The notes beneath the pieces were generated by a model that ran no database searches, had not been told where the DNA came from, and saw nothing but the letters and a program-made list of their open reading frames with translations. A stretch of DNA of 64,000 bases from Nocardioides bizhenqiangii (lineage in GTDB: Bacteria > Actinomycetota > Actinomycetes > Propionibacteriales > Nocardioidaceae). Every line of letters starts with the position of its first letter. Within the stretch, counting starts at the first letter, position 1. Both the position numbers and the translations under genes were made by a program. Below are positions 1 to 7,185 of the stretch, one piece after another. Location of the stretch: contig NZ_CP141059.1 in assembly GCF_034661235.1 (NCBI RefSeq), forward strand, positions 2,045,501 through 2,109,500. Direction: 5' to 3'.

Positions 1-1
1 G

Positions 2-310
2 CCGTCACTGCCGGCCAAGGTCTGGGTGGGATTGAGTGCCGGCAGCATGGTGATGACGCCGCGGATCGGTGCCGAGTTCGTTGAGTGGCCGTCGGCGCCG
101 GATGACCGCACGCTGGGTCTCGTCGACTTCTCGATCTTCCCCCACCTGAATCACGAGATGATGCCGGAGAACACCCTGCCCGTGGCTGAGAAGTGGGCTG
201 AAGGGATCGATGGTCCGGCGTACGCCATCGACGACCAGACAGCCATCGTGGTGGCAGATGGCGCGGTCGAGGTTGTTTCCGAAGGGCAGTGGAAGCTACT
301 GCACCCCTAG
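2..310 (+). CDS. Peptidase E-like (family S51) protein, 5' end outside window
   Basis: This is the C-terminal ~100 residues of a type-1 glutamine-amidotransferase-fold serine peptidase of the S51 (dipeptidase E / cyanophycinase) group. The frame is open to the first base, so the real start lies upstream. The visible GLSAGSM stretch (about positions 29-49) is the nucleophile elbow in which the serine is catalytic in this family. The later segment with a conserved Phe-Pro-His (FPHLNHE, around 137-160) fits the C-terminal half of S51 enzymes. Substrate is unknown; family members cleave N-terminal Asp-X dipeptides or act in peptide scavenging. Family assignment is fairly secure, exact function is not. 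Confidence 0.75.
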   Translation, partial: PSLPAKVWVGLSAGSMVMTPRIGAEFVEWPSAPDDRTLGLVDFSIFPHLNHEMMPENTLPVAEKWAEGIDGPAYAIDDQTAIVVADGAVEVVSEGQWKLLHP

Positions 311-375
311 CTCGGCGAGGGAACGGGCGAAGCAGTTCCGGCACAGCGACATCCCTTGATGAACCTGCAGCGCCA

Positions 376-1704
376 TCAACCTTTGAGGCCGCGGGCCATC
401 GCCGCGAGCGCGCGATCCAGCTCGGCGTCGGTGACGCCGCCGAAACCGACGACCAAGCCGCTCATCCGGTTCGAGCGGCAGTAGTTGGCGATCGGAGCGA
501 CCTCGAAGCCGGCGTCGCGCGCGGCGGCGACCGCCCGGCGCACGGCGGGGGCGGGGAGCAACCAGGTCGAGTACATGCCGGCCGCGGGACCGGCCGGTTC
601 GCCGTACGGCGCGAGCACCTCGGCCACCCGCGGAGCTCGGTCGGCGTAGACCCGCCGCGCGGTGCGCACCACCTTGTCGACCCAGCCCTCGCGGAGCAGG
701 GCCAGCAGGGCGCGTTGGGCGGGCCAGGAGGGCATGTCGTAGGTGTGCTCGCGATGCTCGACGAGAGCGGAGAGGAGTCCCGGGGGAGGGACCATCCACC
801 CCACCCGCAGGCCGGGACCGACCGACTTGGACGCCGTGCCGAGGTAGGCGACCCGGGTGCGGTCGAGGGAAGCGAGCGCCGGGATCGGCGCGACGTCGTA
901 GCGGAACTCGGAGTCGTAGTCGTCCTCGACGACGAACGCGTCGTGGTCGCGCGCCGCGGCGAGGAGGGCGAGTCTGTCGGTTGCCGGCATCACGTAGCCG
1001 AGCGGGTGCTGATGGGCCGGGGTGACGTACGCGGCGGCCAGCCCCGGCATCGCGATCGGGCCGGTCGGCGGCAGGTCGACGACGTCGCGGCCGGCGACGC
1101 GGACGCACTCGACGGCTGCGCGGTAGCCGGGGTCCTGCACGCCGATCGGGCCCGGCGGCAGGTGGGGGAGCAGCTGGCGGAGGCCGTCGGTCGTGCCGGA
1201 GGTGAGGAGCACCTCGTCCGGGTCCACGGTCAGCCCTCGGGTGCGGCCCAGCCGCTCGGCGATCGCGTCCCGGAGCTCGACGATGCCGCGCGAGTCGGGA
1301 TAGCCCAGCGGCGGTGTCGCCGCCGAGACCTCCCGCCAGGCGCGTCGCCAGCCGGCCGCGTGGCGCGGGTCGACCCACGGCGATCCGAGGTCGAGCGAGA
1401 TCAGGTCCGGAGTGGTCGGTCGGTGGACGCGCCGCCGGGCGGCGGCCTGCGGAGCGCCACCCGAGGCCACGAAGGTGCCGGCTCCCTGCTGGGCGGTGAC
1501 CCAGCCCTCGGCGAGCAGCTGGTCGTAGGCCTGCTCGGTGACCGACCGGGCCACCCCGAGGTCGGCCGCCAGTGCACGGGTGCTCGGGAGCCGGTCGCCG
1601 GGCGCGAGGGTCCCGGCGACGACGAGGTCGCGGACCTGCGTCGACAGCTGGACGCCGAGAGGCTCGGGCTGGTCGCGGTCCAGTCGGACCGGAAGCGTCT
1701 TCAT
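376..1704 (-). CDS. MocR-family PLP-dependent transcriptional regulator (GntR-HTH plus aminotransferase fold)
   Basis: A 442-residue regulator. Residues about 1-80 form a GntR winged helix (LAPGDRLPSTRALAADLGVARS), followed by a linker and a fold-type I aminotransferase-like domain. The PLP-binding lysine is visible in GTASKSVGPGLR (about K293), and the aspartate pair that contacts the pyridine ring is in EDDYDSEFRY (about 260-269). The start at 1704 is preceded by an AGGACA ribosome-binding site; a longer frame to 1752 would run into the operator. The gene is divergent from a flavin-binding oxidase-family gene. MocR proteins usually control the divergent gene and often concern vitamin B6 or amino-acid metabolism, so the neighbouring oxidase and permease are the likely targets (inference). 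Confidence 0.88.
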   Translation of the reverse strand: MKTLPVRLDRDQPEPLGVQLSTQVRDLVVAGTLAPGDRLPSTRALAADLGVARSVTEQAYDQLLAEGWVTAQQGAGTFVASGGAPQAAARRRVHRPTTPDLISLDLGSPWVDPRHAAGWRRAWREVSAATPPLGYPDSRGIVELRDAIAERLGRTRGLTVDPDEVLLTSGTTDGLRQLLPHLPPGPIGVQDPGYRAAVECVRVAGRDVVDLPPTGPIAMPGLAAAYVTPAHQHPLGYVMPATDRLALLAAARDHDAFVVEDDYDSEFRYDVAPIPALASLDRTRVAYLGTASKSVGPGLRVGWMVPPPGLLSALVEHREHTYDMPSWPAQRALLALLREGWVDKVVRTARRVYADRAPRVAEVLAPYGEPAGPAAGMYSTWLLPAPAVRRAVAAARDAGFEVAPIANYCRSNRMSGLVVGFGGVTDAELDRALAAMARGLKG

Positions 1705-1710
1705 GAGTGT

Positions 1711-1764
1711 CCTGTCAGAATCGATGAAAAGTGGCCCGTGACCACAGGCCAATACTTCGACAGG
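1711..1764. promoter_or_regulatory. Divergent operator/promoter region between MocR gene and oxidase-family gene
   Basis: The 68-bp gap contains nested inverted repeats: CCTGTC (1711-1716) pairs with GACAGG (1759-1764), and GGCC (1733-1736) pairs with GGCC (1747-1750). The half-sites read AAGTGGCC and, on the other strand, AAGTATTGGCC. AT-rich half-sites with a GTGG or TTGG core are typical of MocR targets. Binding by the adjacent MocR protein is inferred. Confidence 0.55.
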
Positions 1765-1772
1765 CTAGTCCC

Positions 1773-2453
1773 ATGTCCATCCTGTCGCCCACCCAGCGGA
1801 CCACCGTCACCCGGGAGACGAAGCGCGCCGTCGCGGGGCGGAGCCGGATGCTGGCGCTTCTCGGCGATGCCCTCGTCGCCCACCTCGGTGTCGTCGTGGT
1901 CCGCGACGGCGTGACCCATCCGGTGGTGCTGCCGATCGCCTTCGCCGTCGACCCGGACGGACCCGACGCCGACGGCACCCTCTACCTGCACGGCTCGACC
2001 GGCTCCGGCTGGCTGCGTTCCGCCCTCGACACCGACGTGTGCGTCACCGTCACCGAGCTGGACGGGCTGGTCGCCGCGCGGAGCGGGTTCAGCCACTCGA
2101 TGAACTACCGATCGGCGGTGGTCATCGGCCGCGCGCGCGTCGTCGACGACCCGGCTGAGCGGGCTCACGCGCTGGACCTGATCGTCGACCACATGATCCC
2201 GGGTCGGGCCGCGACGCTCCGGCCCCCGACCCGCAAGGAGCTGGCCGCGACCGCTGTGCTCGCGCTCCCGCTGCGGGAGGCCTCGATGAAGGAGCGCGCC
2301 GGCGGTCCCGAGGACGAGCCCGAGGACGTGGCCTCCGGTGTCTGGGCGGGCCACATCCCGCTGCAGCGGGTCGCGCTGCCCCCGGTCAGCGCGCCCGACT
2401 CCCACGACGAGGCCCCCGTCGACGTCGTCGCGCGCGCGGAGGCGCTCGGATGA
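1773..2453 (+). CDS. Pyridoxamine 5'-phosphate oxidase-like flavin-binding protein (NimA type)
   Basis: A 226-residue split-barrel FMN-binding protein of the Pyridox_ox_2/NimA group. The typical pattern is visible: an N-terminal strand region (LGVVVVRDGVTHPVVLP), HGSTGSGWLR, the central HSMNYRSAVVIGRA and the C-terminal VWAGHIPLQRV. Members are cytoplasmic flavin reductases or oxidases; the real substrate is unknown and this need not be a true PNP oxidase. It is transcribed away from the MocR regulator, and its last four bases overlap the ATG of the permease (ATGA), so the two are translationally coupled. The ATG at 1773 is preferred because the upstream in-frame codons lie in the operator. 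Confidence 0.8.
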   Translation: MSILSPTQRTTVTRETKRAVAGRSRMLALLGDALVAHLGVVVVRDGVTHPVVLPIAFAVDPDGPDADGTLYLHGSTGSGWLRSALDTDVCVTVTELDGLVAARSGFSHSMNYRSAVVIGRARVVDDPAERAHALDLIVDHMIPGRAATLRPPTRKELAATAVLALPLREASMKERAGGPEDEPEDVASGVWAGHIPLQRVALPPVSAPDSHDEAPVDVVARAEALG

Positions 2454-3775
2454 AGGCGCCGGCCGAGGGCGGCTCGCTGTCGGTCCTCCAGGGCACGGCG
2501 CTGACCCTGGCGGCGGTGCTCGGCACCGGCGTGATCTCGCTCCCCGCCCTCGCCATCGACGCAGCCGGCCCCGCGTCGCTCGTCGCGTGGGCGGCGCTGC
2601 TGCTGATCTCGGTGCCGTTGGCGGCGACGTTCGCGGCACTCGGAGCGCGCCACCCCGACGGAGGGGGCGTGTCGACGTACGCCCGGCTCGCGTTCGGTGA
2701 GCGAGCGGCGACCATGGTCGGTTGGGGCTTCTTCCTCGCGATCCCGATCGGGGCGCCGGTGGCGGCCGGCTTCGCCGCGTCGTACGTCGCCGACGCGGTC
2801 GGCGGCGGGCGGACGACCGAGGTCGTGGTGACCGCCGCAGTGATCGTGGTCGTCGCGGTCATGAACTGGATGGGCATCCAGGTGTCGGCCCGGGTGCAGC
2901 TCGGCATCGCCGCCGTGATCGCGACCCTTCTGCTGGTCGCCATCGTCGTCTCGCTGCCGCGGGTCGACGTCGACAACCTGACGCCGTTCCTGACCCACGG
3001 CTGGTCGGGCGTGGGGGCGGCGGCCGCGCTGCTGGTCTGGGCGTTCGCGGGGTGGGAGATCGTCAGCTCGCTGTCCGCGGAGTACCGCCACCCCCGTCGT
3101 GACATCGGCCGCGCCACCGCGACGACGCTCGCGGTGGTGACCGTGCTCTACCTCGGGATCGCGTTCGTGACCGTCGCCGTGCTGGGCGGCGCGGCCGGGC
3201 GGGCGCCGCTGGCCGACCTGCTGGCCGGCGCGTTCGGAGACTGGGCGCGACCGCTGACCACGGTGATCGCGGCGCTGCTCACCGTGGGCGCCATCAACGC
3301 CTACTTCGCGGGTGCGTCCCGGCTAGGGGCATCGCTGGCGATCACCGGCGCGGCGCCGCGGTGGCTGGGTTCCGACATCGGCGACGGTCGTCGTACGCCG
3401 CGGCACGCGCTGGCGTTCGTCGCCGGCCTGGGTCTGGTGGTGACCGTGGGCGAGGCCGTCCTCGGGCAGCCGACCGACGCCACGCTGCTGGTCACGACGG
3501 GGACGTTCGCGCTCGTCTACGTCGTCGGGACGGCGGCCGCCGTACGGCTCCTGCCCGGCGGCTGGCCCCGCGTCGCGGCGATCGTGTCGTTCGTCGCGTC
3601 GGTCGGGCTCGTCGTGCTGACCGGTCCCGCCGTGCTGCTGCCCATCGCGACCGGGCTGGCCGGGCTGTGCTGGACGCTGCGCCGGCCCTCGAGGGCGAGG
3701 GTCGCGTCAGCGGCGGAACCGGAGCCACACCAGGGACGCGACGTAGGCGAGGCCGCCTACTGCGCCGAGGGCTGA
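2450..3775 (+). CDS. APC-superfamily amino-acid permease
   Basis: A 441-residue integral membrane protein with about 12 hydrophobic helices. The first helix carries the glycine-rich unwound motif of the APC fold (LGTGVISLPALA, about residues 25-36), and the consensus amphipathic loop GARHPDGGGVSTYARLAFG follows helix 2. It probably imports an amino acid or related amine by cation symport in the cytoplasmic membrane; specificity cannot be read from the sequence. It is coupled to the preceding oxidase gene. The last ~23 codons overlap the convergent membrane-protein gene by 69 bp and look unlike a permease tail, so the functional C-terminus may be slightly shorter. Confidence 0.85.
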   Translation: MKAPAEGGSLSVLQGTALTLAAVLGTGVISLPALAIDAAGPASLVAWAALLLISVPLAATFAALGARHPDGGGVSTYARLAFGERAATMVGWGFFLAIPIGAPVAAGFAASYVADAVGGGRTTEVVVTAAVIVVVAVMNWMGIQVSARVQLGIAAVIATLLLVAIVVSLPRVDVDNLTPFLTHGWSGVGAAAALLVWAFAGWEIVSSLSAEYRHPRRDIGRATATTLAVVTVLYLGIAFVTVAVLGGAAGRAPLADLLAGAFGDWARPLTTVIAALLTVGAINAYFAGASRLGASLAITGAAPRWLGSDIGDGRRTPRHALAFVAGLGLVVTVGEAVLGQPTDATLLVTTGTFALVYVVGTAAAVRLLPGGWPRVAAIVSFVASVGLVVLTGPAVLLPIATGLAGLCWTLRRPSRARVASAAEPEPHQGRDVGEAAYCAEG

Positions 3776-4105
3776 GTAGGGCTCGCCGTCGTTGCCGCGG
3801 GCGATCTCGACCACGAACATCACCAGCACCGCCGCGATGACGCACATGCCGGCGAACATCGTCGCGGAGCGGTCGATCGAGGTGATCCGCTCGTCGCGCC
3901 GGTCCAGGAGACCCCGGGCGGTCTCGCTCCATCGCGCGGCGACGACGAAGACGACCCCCGCCGCGAGCATGGTCAGCAGCCCGGTCACGGCGAACGCGGT
4001 GTCGTCGCCGACGAGACCGGCGACCAGATAGGCGATCCCGATCGCCACCGCCGTCGCAGGGACGATCCAGTAGGTCAGGGTCCGCTGGGACTCACGCGTC
4101 GACAT
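3707..4105 (-). CDS. Small four-helix membrane protein partnered with an XRE regulator
   Basis: A 132-residue protein with hydrophobic segments at about residues 11-28, 33-52, 77-96 and 103-122, and no recognisable catalytic motif. It follows a 64-residue helix-turn-helix gene, with a 14-bp overlap. Such HTH plus small membrane-protein pairs (DUF2178-like) are widespread in actinobacteria and firmicutes; the pair probably forms an autoregulated two-gene operon. I cannot assign a biochemical role. The start at 4105 was chosen because earlier in-frame codons overlap the whole HTH gene. Confidence 0.65.
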   Translation of the reverse strand: MSTRESQRTLTYWIVPATAVAIGIAYLVAGLVGDDTAFAVTGLLTMLAAGVVFVVAARWSETARGLLDRRDERITSIDRSATMFAGMCVIAAVLVMFVVEIARGNDGEPYSALGAVGGLAYVASLVWLRFRR

Positions 4106-4286
4106 CGAAGACCTCCTCGACGGTCGCTCCGAAGTGTCGCGCCAGGCTGATCGCCAAGGGGAGCGACGGCAGGTAGCGGCCGTTCTCGATCGAATTGATG
4201 GTCTGCCGCGACACGCCCATCGCCGTCGCCAGGTCGGCCTGGGACAGGCCAGCCTGGGTCCGGAGGGTGCGCACGCGGTTCTGCAT
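4092..4286 (-). CDS. Short XRE/Cro-type HTH transcriptional regulator
   Basis: At 64 residues the protein is a bare HTH_3 domain: LRTQAGLSQADLATAMGVSRQTINSIENGR is a textbook helix-turn-helix of the YozG/Cro type, followed by a short helical tail. No ligand domain is present. It is the first gene of a two-gene unit with a small membrane protein. The ATG lies six bases after a -10-like CAGACT, so the mRNA is probably leaderless. A perfect inverted repeat sits across the promoter, so autoregulation is likely (inference). Confidence 0.85.
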   Translation of the reverse strand: MQNRVRTLRTQAGLSQADLATAMGVSRQTINSIENGRYLPSLPLAISLARHFGATVEEVFDVDA

Positions 4287-4292
4287 ATGACA

Positions 4293-4322
4293 AGTCTGCT
4301 TGACACACGATCCGATGTCAAG
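4293..4322 (-). promoter_or_regulatory. Promoter with overlapping CTTGACA palindrome, XRE operon
   Basis: On the minus strand a consensus -35 TTGACA (complement of 4316-4321) is 17 bp from CAGACT (complement of 4293-4298). The spacer and -35 are framed by a perfect inverted repeat, CTTGACA (4299-4305) with TGTCAAG (4316-4322), ten bases apart. This fits an operator for the XRE protein encoded just downstream. Confidence 0.65.
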
Positions 4323-4370
4323 GTTGCTTTACATCGTTCGTTGAATCGGGGGAGTTTGCCCGGCGAGTCC

Positions 4371-4492
4371 GGCCGATTCGACGGGCCAACCAGGCCGATT
4401 CGACGGGCCGACCGGGCCGATTCGACGGACGGACCGGGCCGATTCGACGGGCCGACCAGGACGATTCGACGGGCGAAGGAGGCCGATTCGCG
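4371..4492. repeat. 22-bp tandem repeat, five full units plus a partial sixth
   Basis: Units begin at 4371, 4393, 4415, 4437 and 4459, with a partial unit at 4481. The consensus is GGCCGATTCGACGGGCCGAC plus two more bases. Units differ by one to six bases, the fifth being most degraded. The array lies between the XRE promoter and the 3' end of nrtR, just beyond the nrtR stop. No gene is seen here. There are no unique spacers, so it is not CRISPR. A role in transcription termination or protein binding is possible but unproven. Confidence 0.9.
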
Positions 4493-4493
4493 G

Positions 4494-5207
4494 TCAGCCG
4501 CGGACCATCGGGGGTTGTACGACGGTCGCGGGGCCGCGGCGGTAGAGGAGGGCGCGGCGGCCGCCGGAGCCGGTGGGGGAGCCGTGCGCGTCGGTGGGGA
4601 TCACGAAGCCCTCGGTGCCGAGCACCTTGCGACGGAAGTTGCCGAGGTCGGGCGGGGTGCCCCAGACGGCGGTGTAGACCCGGCGGAGCTCGGGGAGGGT
4701 GAACGGCTCGGCGACGAACTCGGTGGCGAGAGTCGTGTACTCGAGCTTGGCGCGCACCCGCTCCCGGGCGTCGACCAGGATCTGCCGGTGGTCGAAGGCC
4801 AGCTCGGGAGCCTCCTCGGCGGCCGCGCCGGTGGGCTCGAGCAGGTCGTCGACGACCCACCAGCGGGCGTCGGCGGCGTCGGTGCCGGCGGTCGGCTCCG
4901 GGAGGTCCGGCGCCAGCGCGACGTGGGCGACCGAGACCACCCGCATCCGCGGGTCGCGGTCGGGCGCGGAGTAGGTCCGCAGCTGCTCGAGGTAGCCCGG
5001 GAACCTCTCCACCCCGGTCTCCTCGTGCAGCTCCCGCCAGGCCGCCTGCTCGGCGTCCTCGTCGGGCTCGACGAAGCCTCCGGGCAGGGCCCACTGCCCG
5101 GCGTACGGCTCCTCGCCCCGCTCGACCAGCAGCACCGACAGCGCGCCGTCGCGGATGGTGAAGATCGCGAGGTCGACGGCGACCGCGAACGGCGGGTGCT
5201 CGCTCAT
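4494..5207 (-). CDS. nrtR: NrtR-type Nudix-related transcriptional regulator of NAD metabolism
   Basis: A 237-residue protein with an N-terminal Nudix domain and a C-terminal winged helix. The Nudix box is complete (from [11 protein letters not shown] through [10 protein letters not shown], about residues 43-66), so hydrolase activity is not excluded. The C-terminal part (about 150-225: [25 protein letters not shown]) is the characteristic NrtR DNA-binding region. NrtR repressors sense ADP-ribose and control NAD biosynthesis or salvage genes. It is the last gene of pncB-pncA-nrtR, overlapping pncA by four bases, and a perfect palindrome lies at the pncB promoter. The genomic context makes NrtR a better call than a plain ADP-ribose pyrophosphatase. 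Confidence 0.88.
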   Translation of the reverse strand: MSEHPPFAVAVDLAIFTIRDGALSVLLVERGEEPYAGQWALPGGFVEPDEDAEQAAWRELHEETGVERFPGYLEQLRTYSAPDRDPRMRVVSVAHVALAPDLPEPTAGTDAADARWWVVDDLLEPTGAAAEEAPELAFDHRQILVDARERVRAKLEYTTLATEFVAEPFTLPELRRVYTAVWGTPPDLGNFRRKVLGTEGFVIPTDAHGSPTGSGGRRALLYRRGPATVVQPPMVRG

Positions 5208-5779
5208 ACGGCAACACCTGCTTCTTCCATCTCAGTGAGCGCCGCAGCGCTGGTCTCGGCCGCAACGCCGGCGTGCAGTCCGTCGAGGAGGCGTACGGCG
5301 AAGCCCTCCCGCCGCGCGTCGAGCGCGGTCGCCCGCACGCAGTAGTCGGTGGCGATCCCGGTGACCTCGACGTCGGTGACGCCGGCGGTGCGCAGGACGT
5401 CGGCGAGGGCCGCACCGTCGTCGGTGACGCCCTCGAACGCCGAGTACGCGGGGACGCCCTGCCCCTTGCGGACGTGGTGGGTGACCGCGTCGGTCACCAG
5501 CTCAGGCGCGTAGTCCGAGCCGGGTCCGTCCGAGACGCAGTGGACTGGCCAGGTCGTGACGAAGTCCGGCTCCTCGCCCGGTGCGGCGAAGTGGCCGCTG
5601 TTGGTGCCGTGGCCGTGGTGCCAGTCGCGCGACGCGGCGATCACGGCGTAGTCGTCCGCGTGCGCCGCCAGGTGCTCGCTGATCCGGGTCGCGACGTCGC
5701 GCCCGCCTGCGACGCCGAGCGAGCCGCCCTCGACGAAGTCGTTCTGCACGTCGACGACGATCAGTGCCTTGGTGGTCAT
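5204..5779 (-). CDS. pncA: Nicotinamidase (isochorismatase-like hydrolase)
   Basis: It hydrolyses nicotinamide to nicotinate and ammonia in NAD salvage. The 191-residue length is normal. The catalytic triad is visible as D10 (VDVQNDF), K105 (VRKGQ) and C147 (ATDYCV); the metal-site DWHH is at about 52-55. It is cytoplasmic. The gene overlaps pncB upstream and nrtR downstream by 4 bp each, so the three are translationally coupled. Its product is the substrate of the adjacent phosphoribosyltransferase. In other actinobacteria this enzyme also activates pyrazinamide. Confidence 0.93.
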   Translation of the reverse strand: MTTKALIVVDVQNDFVEGGSLGVAGGRDVATRISEHLAAHADDYAVIAASRDWHHGHGTNSGHFAAPGEEPDFVTTWPVHCVSDGPGSDYAPELVTDAVTHHVRKGQGVPAYSAFEGVTDDGAALADVLRTAGVTDVEVTGIATDYCVRATALDARREGFAVRLLDGLHAGVAAETSAAALTEMEEAGVAV

Positions 5780-7086
5780 GCTGTCTCCTCCTCGGTGGAT
5801 GCGGCAAGGACGGTGAGGTACGGCGTGCCGGCGGCGACCGACAGCGCCTCGGGTGGCAGTCGGCGCAGTGCCGCCGCGGTGGAGGCCCGGATCTCCTCGG
5901 GGTCCGGCGCGTGGACGGTGGCCCCGCCCCGCATGACGGGGACCTGCACGCGCTGGGCGCCGGCCGGCGCGGTCGTCCCGGGCACGGTGAAGCACTCGCG
6001 GAGCAGCAGGCCGGCGTCGTCGTACTCCCGCCAGGCGGTCTTGTGGCCGCCGACCGAGACCTTGTCCTTCGACTTCTTCGAGACCGGTCGGAGCGGTCCG
6101 CCGACGTCGTCGCTGACGGCGACCAGCTTGTAGACCATGCTCGCGGTCGGGTGACCCGAGCCGGTCGCGACCCGGGTGCCGACGCCGTAGCCGTCGATGG
6201 GGGCGTCGGCCAGGGCGCTGATCACGAACTCGTCGAGGTCGCTGGTCGCGACCACGCGGGTATCCGTCGCGCCGAGCTCGTCGAGCAGGGCACGCGCCTT
6301 CGCGGCCTCGTCGGCCAGGTCGCCCGAGTCGATCCGCACCGCGCCGAGGGCGGGCCCGGCGACCCGGACCGCGGTGCGGATGCCGTCCGCGATGTCGTAG
6401 GTGTCGACGAGGAGCGTGGTGCCGGCGCCCTGTGCCTCGACCTGGCTGCGGAAGGCCGCCTCCTCGCTCTCGTGCGCGAGCGTGAACGCGTGCGCCGCAG
6501 TGCCGACGGTCGGGATGCCGTAGCGCAGGCCCGCGGCCAGGTTGCTGGTCGACGCGAACCCGGCGAGGTAGGCGGCACGGGCAGTGGCGATCGCCGCCTG
6601 CTCGTGGGTACGACGGCCGCCCATCTCGATGATCGGTCGGCCCGCCGCGGCGGTGACCATCCGAGCCGCCGCCGACGCGATCGCCGTGTCGTGGTTGAGC
6701 ACGCTCAGGACCAGTGTCTCCAGGACGATGCACTCGCCCAAGGTGCCGCGGACGGTCAGCACCGGGCTGCCGGGGAAGTAGAGGTCGCCCTCGGGATAGG
6801 CGTCGATGTCGCCGCCGAACCGGAAGTCCCGCAGGTACGCCGCGGCCCCCTCGCCGACCACCCCCTGCTCCGTCAGCCAGGCGACGTCGTGGGCGTCGAA
6901 CGTGAACGCCTCGATCAAGGGGAGCAGCCGTCCGAGCCCGGCGAGCACGCCGTACCTCCGACCCTCGGGCAGGCGCCGCGCGAAGACCTCGAACACCGCG
7001 CCGTGGCCCGCCGAGCCGTCCCGCACCCACGAGTCGAGCATCGTGAGCTCGTAGCGATCGGTCAGCAGCCCGGTGCGTTCGGTCAC
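5776..7086 (-). CDS. pncB: Nicotinate phosphoribosyltransferase
   Basis: It converts nicotinate plus PRPP to nicotinate mononucleotide, with ATP stimulation, in the Preiss-Handler salvage route. The 436-residue protein begins at a GTG and shows the family hallmarks: LLTDRYELTM at the N-terminus, FASTSNLAAG, VRIDSGDL and the ATSDLDEF segment. The same frame stays open far upstream, but GTG 7086 is favoured by a GAGGGG ribosome-binding site eight bases before it and by the promoter/operator just upstream. It is the first gene of the NAD-salvage operon. Confidence 0.93.
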   Translation of the reverse strand: MTERTGLLTDRYELTMLDSWVRDGSAGHGAVFEVFARRLPEGRRYGVLAGLGRLLPLIEAFTFDAHDVAWLTEQGVVGEGAAAYLRDFRFGGDIDAYPEGDLYFPGSPVLTVRGTLGECIVLETLVLSVLNHDTAIASAAARMVTAAAGRPIIEMGGRRTHEQAAIATARAAYLAGFASTSNLAAGLRYGIPTVGTAAHAFTLAHESEEAAFRSQVEAQGAGTTLLVDTYDIADGIRTAVRVAGPALGAVRIDSGDLADEAAKARALLDELGATDTRVVATSDLDEFVISALADAPIDGYGVGTRVATGSGHPTASMVYKLVAVSDDVGGPLRPVSKKSKDKVSVGGHKTAWREYDDAGLLLRECFTVPGTTAPAGAQRVQVPVMRGGATVHAPDPEEIRASTAAALRRLPPEALSVAAGTPYLTVLAASTEEETA

Positions 7087-7103
7087 GGTTGCGCCCCTCG
7101 TTG

Positions 7104-7118
7104 TAGTCAATCTGACTA
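7104..7118 (-). promoter_or_regulatory. NrtR operator at the pncB promoter
   Basis: A perfect palindrome, TAGTCA-ATC-TGACTA, lies 18 bp before the pncB start codon and overlaps a -10-like TATAGT on the minus strand (complement of 7115-7120). TAGTCA/TGACTA half-sites with a three-base spacer fit NrtR boxes known from actinobacteria. Repression by the operon's own NrtR is inferred. Confidence 0.75.
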
Positions 7119-7133
7119 TAACACACGACCCCC

Positions 7134-7172
7134 GGTGGTCGAGGACGTCGCGCAGCGACCGTCTCGAGACCC
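7134..7172. repeat. REP-like palindromic element (GGTGGTCGAG...CTCGAGACC)
   Basis: The element begins GGTGGTCGAG and ends CTCGAGACCC, with an inner hairpin GTCGC-GCA-GCGAC. It resembles dispersed palindromes common in Nocardioides-like genomes. Related sequence occurs at 59733-59775, and the element's first bases recur at the end of the MFS gene near 34243-34255. It separates pncB from the methyltransferase gene. Confidence 0.6.
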
Positions 7173-7185
7173 GTAGCCTTCGGAC

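Noticed and set aside
4371..4492. CRISPR-like array
   Set aside because: Units are directly adjacent with no unique spacers, and no cas genes occur in the window.
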